From assembly GCA_031275075.1 (NCBI GenBank), contig JAISPI010000062.1, positions 1 to 11,148 of the forward strand: 11,148 nt of DNA, read 5' to 3'. The stretch comes from Burkholderiales bacterium. Its GTDB lineage: Bacteria > Pseudomonadota > Gammaproteobacteria > Burkholderiales > Casimicrobiaceae. The position numbers and the translations under genes were made by a program. The notes beneath the pieces are model-generated. The model was not told the origin of the DNA and ran no database searches. It saw only the letters and a list, made by a program, of their open reading frames with translations. Positions 7,814-11,148 of the stretch are shown here, piece after piece. How positions within the stretch are numbered: the stretch's first letter is position 1; each line of letters begins with the position of its first letter.

Positions 7814-9025
7814 TTATTGTTTTGCAGCACCGGCAGGCGTGGCTTGAGGTTGTTCCACGGCTTTGCCTCCCTGGTTCGACCGGCTCGGCGGAACAGGCTT
7901 TACTGTGGCGTCCGGCGGAAGCCTTGCTATCAAATGTGATCCTTCAACGACGATTTTTTCACCAACGCTGAGACCCGACGTCACCAACCAGTCGTTACCG
8001 ATCTCTTTATCAACAACGATAATGCGCCGTTCGATTTTATTGTCGGGCGTCACCAAAATCACCAACGGCCGCCCCTTCTGATCGCGTGACACACCGGCCT
8101 GCGGCACCGTGATCGCCTGTTCGTTGACGCCTTCCTCCAACACAGCCCGCACATACATTCCCGGCAGCAAATCATGCTTGGGGTTCGGGAACACCGCCCG
8201 CAATGTAATCATCCCTGTGGCCTGATCCACCGTCACATCGGAAAATTCGAGCTTGCCTTCCTGAGGATACATCCGGCCATCTTCGAGCTTCAGTTTGACC
8301 TTGGCTTGCTTTTTGTTGTCGGTCTTCAGTACACCATCTTCGATTTCCCTCTTCAGACGCAACCACTCAACGCTCGATTGCGTCACATCAACATAGATCG
8401 GATCGAGTTGCTGGATTCTGGCCAGCGCCGATGGTTGGTTTGCTGTCACCAGCGCCCCCGGCGTAACATCCGATTTACCGATACGGCCAGAGATCGGCGC
8501 CGTCACCTTGGTGTAATTGAGATTGATGCGCGCGTTTTCGACTGCCGCTTTAGCGCCTTCGACATCCGCCGTCGCTTGTTTGTACGCCGCATCGGTATCG
8601 TCGTACTCTTGTTTGCTCACCGCATTGATTTTGACCAGATCAGCGTAACGCTCGGCACGTGATTTGGCCGAAACCAGATTGGCCTCTGCCTTCGCCAGCA
8701 CGGCCACAGCGCTGTTGTGTGCCGCCTGATACGTCGCCGGATCGATCTGATACAACACATCGCTGCGTTTGACATCACCGCCTTCTTTGAACAACCGTTG
8801 CAGAACGATGCCGCCGACTTGCGGTCGCACTTCCGCGACCAGATAAGGATTGGTTCGTCCCGGCAGCTCGGCAGTCATGGTCACTTTCCGCGCAGCCACC
8901 TCCACCACACCGAGTTCAACGGCGCCCCCTCCTGCCTGCTGTTGTGGCGCTTCCTGTTTACCGCAACCCGTCAACGACAGCATCGCCAACACGAGCGCGC
9001 CGAGCTTTATTGTCTTGTACTGCAT
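7814..9025 (-). CDS. RND efflux periplasmic adaptor lipoprotein (AcrA/MexA-like)
   Basis: A 403-residue membrane-fusion protein that links the inner-membrane permease to the outer channel. Basic residues K4 and K7 and a hydrophobic stretch lead to the lipobox LTGC, with the lipidated cysteine at 21, so it is probably anchored to the inner membrane. The lipoyl domain halves are at about 60-96 (AEVRPQVGGIVLQRLFKEGG) and 170-200 (LNYTKVTAPISGRIGKSDV). They enclose a helical hairpin (about 98-168) that contacts the channel. The beta-barrel spans about 205-300 and the membrane-proximal domain about 301-375. A Pro/Gln/Ala-rich tail ends the protein. The ATG at 9025 is chosen because GAGGA lies 8 bases upstream. 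A GTG at 9040 would add five residues but overlaps that site. It lies 60 bases after the repressor gene, with no obvious promoter between, so co-transcription is inferred. Confidence 0.96.
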   Translation of the reverse strand: MQYKTIKLGALVLAMLSLTGCGKQEAPQQQAGGGAVELGVVEVAARKVTMTAELPGRTNPYLVAEVRPQVGGIVLQRLFKEGGDVKRSDVLYQIDPATYQAAHNSAVAVLAKAEANLVSAKSRAERYADLVKINAVSKQEYDDTDAAYKQATADVEGAKAAVENARINLNYTKVTAPISGRIGKSDVTPGALVTANQPSALARIQQLDPIYVDVTQSSVEWLRLKREIEDGVLKTDNKKQAKVKLKLEDGRMYPQEGKLEFSDVTVDQATGMITLRAVFPNPKHDLLPGMYVRAVLEEGVNEQAITVPQAGVSRDQKGRPLVILVTPDNKIERRIIVVDKEIGNDWLVTSGLSVGEKIVVEGSHLIARLPPDATVKPVPPSRSNQGGKAVEQPQATPAGAAKQ

Positions 9026-9033
9026 GTTTGAAA

Positions 9034-9038
9034 TCCTC
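9034..9038 (-). promoter_or_regulatory. Shine-Dalgarno site that decides the adaptor start
   Basis: GAGGA on the minus strand is 8 bases before ATG 9025. The upstream in-frame GTG at 9040-9038 shares a base with this site, so ATG is favoured and the signal peptide begins MQYKTIKLG. Confidence 0.7.
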
Positions 9039-9085
9039 ACAGATAAGTATCGCCATGAATTTTTGAATCGGCGGCTCCGCTCCCG

Positions 9086-9811
9086 CTAACAGGAAAGCGT
9101 CTCCTCGCTCCGAACCAGCAAGCGGGCGACTTCTTCATTGACTGCCGCCCGAATGGTATTTTTCGCCGTCTCATCAAGCGTTTTCCATCCCAGATACCGC
9201 TCCACAGCCGCATGCTCCCGCTCAAAAGAAAGCATTTTCCCGAACAGCAATACCGCTTGCAACCTGACCGTCAGCGATTGCGCCGGACTCTGCTGGATAC
9301 ATCCGATCAGCTCCGCCAGAATGCAAAGAAAACGGCTGATGCTGGCATTGTAAATCCGGTCAAACGCTTCCGTCGGATTTGCCTGCTCACGGATAACAAA
9401 CCACGTCCATTCATATCCGGGTTCTTTATTAGACAGCAATTCGTCCAGCCATTCTCTCCACAATCGCTGTAACAACACAACCGCCTCGGCCGGAGGCAAC
9501 GTGCCGTTCCTGATGCGTTCGCGCTCATTCGCCAACAACGCCTCCACCCCATCCACCTTCTGCCCGATTTCCTGAGCGATATGATCGGCCACCGCCAGAT
9601 AAAGATTTTCCTTGCCGCCGAAATGGTAGGCAATCGAAGAAATATTGGTTCCGGCCAGCGCCGCAATGCGCCGCGTGCTTGCGCCCTCGAACCCCTGCGA
9701 TCCAAACACTGAGACCGCCGCCTGAATCAAACGTTGACGCGTGTCGTCAAACGCCTTTTCGGAAAGCGGCGTGTCGTCGAGATTGTTTTGTTGTACGAGA
9801 TTTTGAGACAT
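9086..9811 (-). CDS. TetR/AcrR-family repressor, CerR-like (DUF1956) C-terminal domain
   Basis: A 241-residue dimeric DNA-binding regulator, presumably the local repressor of the efflux operon that it heads. Residues about 22-70 are the TetR helix-turn-helix: DDTRQRLIQAAVSVFGSQGF, then STRRIAALAG, then recognition helix NISSIAYHFGGKENLY (56-71). The remainder is helical. WFVIREQANPTEAFDRIY (137-154) resembles the REQ..P..AF..IY signature of the CerR/DUF1956 ligand-binding domain found in several efflux regulators. The ligand is unknown. ATG 9811 is preferred. An in-frame TTG at 9850 would add 13 residues but starts inside the palindromic operator. No clear Shine-Dalgarno site precedes ATG 9811, and the best promoter would start transcription almost at the ATG, so the message may be leaderless. 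The gene reads in the same direction as the pump genes, 60 bases upstream of the adaptor. Confidence 0.92.
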   Translation of the reverse strand: MSQNLVQQNNLDDTPLSEKAFDDTRQRLIQAAVSVFGSQGFEGASTRRIAALAGTNISSIAYHFGGKENLYLAVADHIAQEIGQKVDGVEALLANERERIRNGTLPPAEAVVLLQRLWREWLDELLSNKEPGYEWTWFVIREQANPTEAFDRIYNASISRFLCILAELIGCIQQSPAQSLTVRLQAVLLFGKMLSFEREHAAVERYLGWKTLDETAKNTIRAAVNEEVARLLVRSEETLSC

Positions 9812-9817
9812 CCATAT

Positions 9818-9846
9818 AGGATAAACAGAGTCCACAGCCGAGTCAA
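9818..9846 (-). promoter_or_regulatory. putative sigma-70 promoter of the repressor/efflux operon
   Basis: On the minus strand TTGACT (9846-9841) and TATCCT (9823-9818) are separated by exactly 17 bases, matching the -35 and -10 consensus at 5/6 and 4/6 positions. Transcription would start near 9811-9812, at or next to the ATG. A weaker pair lies further upstream: TTGAAC (9885-9880), 17 bases, then TAAATC (9862-9857). It would give a leader of several tens of bases. Either could be the true promoter, and both touch the palindrome at 9845-9860. Confidence 0.5.
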
Positions 9847-9860
9847 TCAATCGATTGATT
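9845..9860. promoter_or_regulatory. perfect 16-base palindrome, probable TetR operator
   Basis: AATCAATCGATTGATT is its own reverse complement over all 16 bases. It lies 34 bases upstream of the repressor ATG, overlapping the -35 of the nearer putative promoter and the -10 of the farther one. Position, symmetry and length fit a binding site for a TetR dimer that represses its own operon. Which protein binds is inferred from location only. Confidence 0.65.
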
Positions 9861-9898
9861 TATGGGTAACCGCCCGTAAGTTCAAGAAACACCGCCTT

Positions 9899-9913
9899 CT
9901 TCGGAAGCCGAAG
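9899..9913. other. small hairpin between metallopeptidase and repressor genes
   Basis: CTTCGG (9899-9904) and CCGAAG (9908-9913) form a perfect 6-pair stem with a 3-base loop, six bases beyond the metallopeptidase stop codon. Neither strand has a T-run after it. It might be a weak transcript end or an RNA stabiliser. The 58-base gap between stop and operator holds nothing else that I recognise. Confidence 0.3.
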
Positions 9914-9918
9914 ACTAA

Positions 9919-10950
9919 TCACAATTGATCTGCTTTTTCAGTCTCGCGAGGCTCGAACGCTTCGGCATTTTCTTTCTCGAACATCGACGCTACCCATTCA
10001 CCAAGGCTGATACCAAGGATTTCACGCGCGGCGCTTGCGCCTCCATCACGCCAATCGGCTGCCAATACAAATGGCCGGAATTGATCCCAATCCCGCGCGA
10101 GTTGCTCGACGAGGATGCGGGCAAGATCGTAAGAAAGCTCGCTGGCGTCACCGGGGCGATAGAATGATTTTCCCGACCAGAATTCCTGAATTTCAGCGTC
10201 CCCCCAAAACCGCATATGTTTTTCCTGCATTTGCTGCGGCGTACTCAAAGGAACTCCCTGCCTCGCCAGCCTCCGTTCGACATTAACGGCCAAGCCCTCA
10301 TTGATCCAGAGCGGCAACAAGTACAAGTGAGAAAGGCAAGCATGCGTCATTTCATGAACGATGATCGGTTCAATCACCGATAAATCATCCTTCACCATGA
10401 CAAAGTGGCTACATCCCGTATTGATGTGCATTCCAGAACTGTGGGCAAACTCCCCGCTTTCCGGGTGGTAATGGAATACATATCGGTAGTAGGCGTCCTG
10501 GTCGTCGAATTTGATCAGAACGTCTTTTCCATCCACTGGAATCTCCGCGAGTCCATTGAGGATACCGGAAATGCGTTTAAGCGTCCGCTCCATATAATCG
10601 AGTGTGGCTTTAACGATCCCGGGTTCCGCAGACGAAAGAACGATTGCATACTCAGACTCCGATAAGCGGTAATTAGCTCCAAGAGCTTCGGCAAAATGTA
10701 AAAGCCAAGCGCGTTCACAAGCATTATATGCTGCGCTTTTTTTCGATTCGTCCGTGATTGTATCCAACCACGAGTAAACAGCAGACCAATCCGGAATCGG
10801 AAAACCGTTGTGCCAGCTCAAGTGTTCGGTCAACACCAAAGGCGGCATTCCTTCCACAGCAATTTCGGTCGGTGCCTGCTGAATATCATGGGTTTGATAC
10901 TCGGGTTGAGGTTTGCTTTTGCTTAAAGTTCTCCGCAAAAACTTAAACAT
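9919..10950 (-). CDS. uncharacterised protein with HExxH zinc-metallopeptidase motif (peptidase MA-like)
   Basis: A 343-residue protein of unknown role. The sequence VHEMTHACL (198-206) contains HEMTH at 199-203, the zinc-binding HExxH motif, with E200 as likely catalytic base. LPLWINEGLA (212-221) follows, with E218 as the likely third zinc ligand. This HExxH...NEGLA pattern with a short gap is typical of the gluzincin-like peptidase MA / DUF1570 group. The helix SYDLARILVEQLARDW (273-288) fits the conserved region after the active site in that group. The N-terminus MFKFLRRTLSKSK is basic with no hydrophobic core, so I see no signal peptide or membrane segment and infer a cytoplasmic location. 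The Glu-rich C-terminus (325-340) is probably disordered. The start is supported by GGAAG 6 bases upstream of the ATG. It follows a ParA-like gene by 74 bases on the same strand. Neither substrate nor partner can be named. Confidence 0.85.
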   Translation of the reverse strand: MFKFLRRTLSKSKPQPEYQTHDIQQAPTEIAVEGMPPLVLTEHLSWHNGFPIPDWSAVYSWLDTITDESKKSAAYNACERAWLLHFAEALGANYRLSESEYAIVLSSAEPGIVKATLDYMERTLKRISGILNGLAEIPVDGKDVLIKFDDQDAYYRYVFHYHPESGEFAHSSGMHINTGCSHFVMVKDDLSVIEPIIVHEMTHACLSHLYLLPLWINEGLAVNVERRLARQGVPLSTPQQMQEKHMRFWGDAEIQEFWSGKSFYRPGDASELSYDLARILVEQLARDWDQFRPFVLAADWRDGGASAAREILGISLGEWVASMFEKENAEAFEPRETEKADQL

Positions 10951-11024
10951 GGTTTTCTTCCAACATGCACATAGGGTTTGAAACCTTTATGAGGTCATTT
11001 TGGCAGCAGCCCGTAGTGTTCGCG
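10951..11024. other. short intergenic gap upstream of the metallopeptidase gene
   Basis: Seventy-four bases lie between the ParA-like stop and the metallopeptidase start. They contain an 11-base near-perfect symmetric element GGTTTGAAACC (10975-10985) and the ribosome-binding GGAAG (10957-10961 on the minus strand). I see no convincing promoter or terminator, so both independent transcription and an operon with the ParA-like gene remain possible. Confidence 0.4.
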
Positions 11025-11148
11025 CTAAACCTGTTTCAACCACTTCGTAATCGGCAACCACTGTTCCCAATCCTGCTTTCCCCGCGATGGCGGCAGATCG
11101 AACAGCGTCAAACCATCGCGCGCGCAATGCACATACACCTGCGTTTCA
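11025..11148 (-). CDS. C-terminal fragment of a ParA-like ATPase (5' end outside window)
   Basis: The last 40 codons and stop of a gene entering from the right edge. The tail contains YVHCARDGLTLFDLPPSR (visible residues 5-22), then WEQWLPITKWLKQV to the end. GLTLFDLPPSR followed by a tryptophan-rich last helix resembles the C-termini of orphan ParA-family ATPases in betaproteobacteria, where a predicted effector position (G-T-x-F-D) precedes the final helix. No Walker motifs are visible because they lie upstream, so function in plasmid or chromosome partitioning, or in positioning other cargo, cannot be judged. The assignment rests on resemblance of a short tail and is tentative. Confidence 0.5.
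   Translation of the reverse strand, partial: ETQVYVHCARDGLTLFDLPPSRGKQDWEQWLPITKWLKQV

Noticed and set aside
9026..9040. GTG 9040 as start of the adaptor gene
   Set aside because: It overlaps the GAGGA site that is correctly spaced for ATG 9025, and starting at the ATG gives a standard lipoprotein signal peptide.
9812..9850. Thirteen-residue N-terminal extension of the repressor from TTG 9850
   Set aside because: The TTG lies inside the palindrome and upstream of the best -10, and TetR proteins rarely need the extra residues. ATG 9811 is preferred, though neither start has a strong ribosome-binding site.
9899..9913. Hairpin after the metallopeptidase gene as a rho-independent terminator
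   Set aside because: The stem is perfect, but there is no T-run after it on either strand. It is listed only as a hairpin.

Overview
The window looks like a chromosomal segment from a Gram-negative proteobacterium, most likely a betaproteobacterium. This is inferred from three things: the tripartite RND pump with two lipoprotein components, the methionyl-tRNA synthetase with a fused C-terminal tRNA-binding domain, and the dispersed GTAGGGTGGGCAAAG-type intergenic repeats. GC content looks moderately high. Genus cannot be fixed from the sequence alone. I see no rRNA, tRNA, CRISPR array, transposase or phage gene.

Left part, plus strand: the 3' end of metG (positions 1-928) is followed after a 59-base gap by a complete SulP-family anion transporter with a C-terminal STAS domain (988-2778). 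A hairpin plus T-run just after it is a plausible terminator.

Middle (2779-3147): a non-coding spacer of about 370 bases between convergent genes. It is a patchwork of small hairpins and repeats, centred on a 91-base inverted repeat that is flanked by 14-base direct repeats. The reading frame through it looks spurious.

Core, minus strand: a compact efflux operon reads right to left as tetR-family repressor (9811-9086), periplasmic adaptor lipoprotein (9025-7814), HAE1-type RND permease (7798-4592) and outer-membrane channel lipoprotein (4590-3148). The gaps after the repressor are 60, 15 and 1 bases, and each structural gene has a clear Shine-Dalgarno site. The inferred product is a proton-driven AcrAB-TolC/MexAB-OprM-like multidrug pump spanning both membranes. 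The repressor is the first gene of its own operon, not divergent from it. A perfect 16-base palindrome lies over its putative promoter, which suggests autoregulation of the whole unit.

Right part, minus strand: an uncharacterised 343-residue protein with an HEMTH...NEGLA zinc-metallopeptidase signature (10950-9919). Upstream of it is the last 40 codons of a gene whose tail resembles ParA-family ATPases (11148-11025, cut by the window edge).

Most of the window is well-understood biology. The least explained items are the metallopeptidase, the repeat mosaic and the operator/promoter arrangement of the repressor. I see no convincing evidence of a wholly new multi-gene system.
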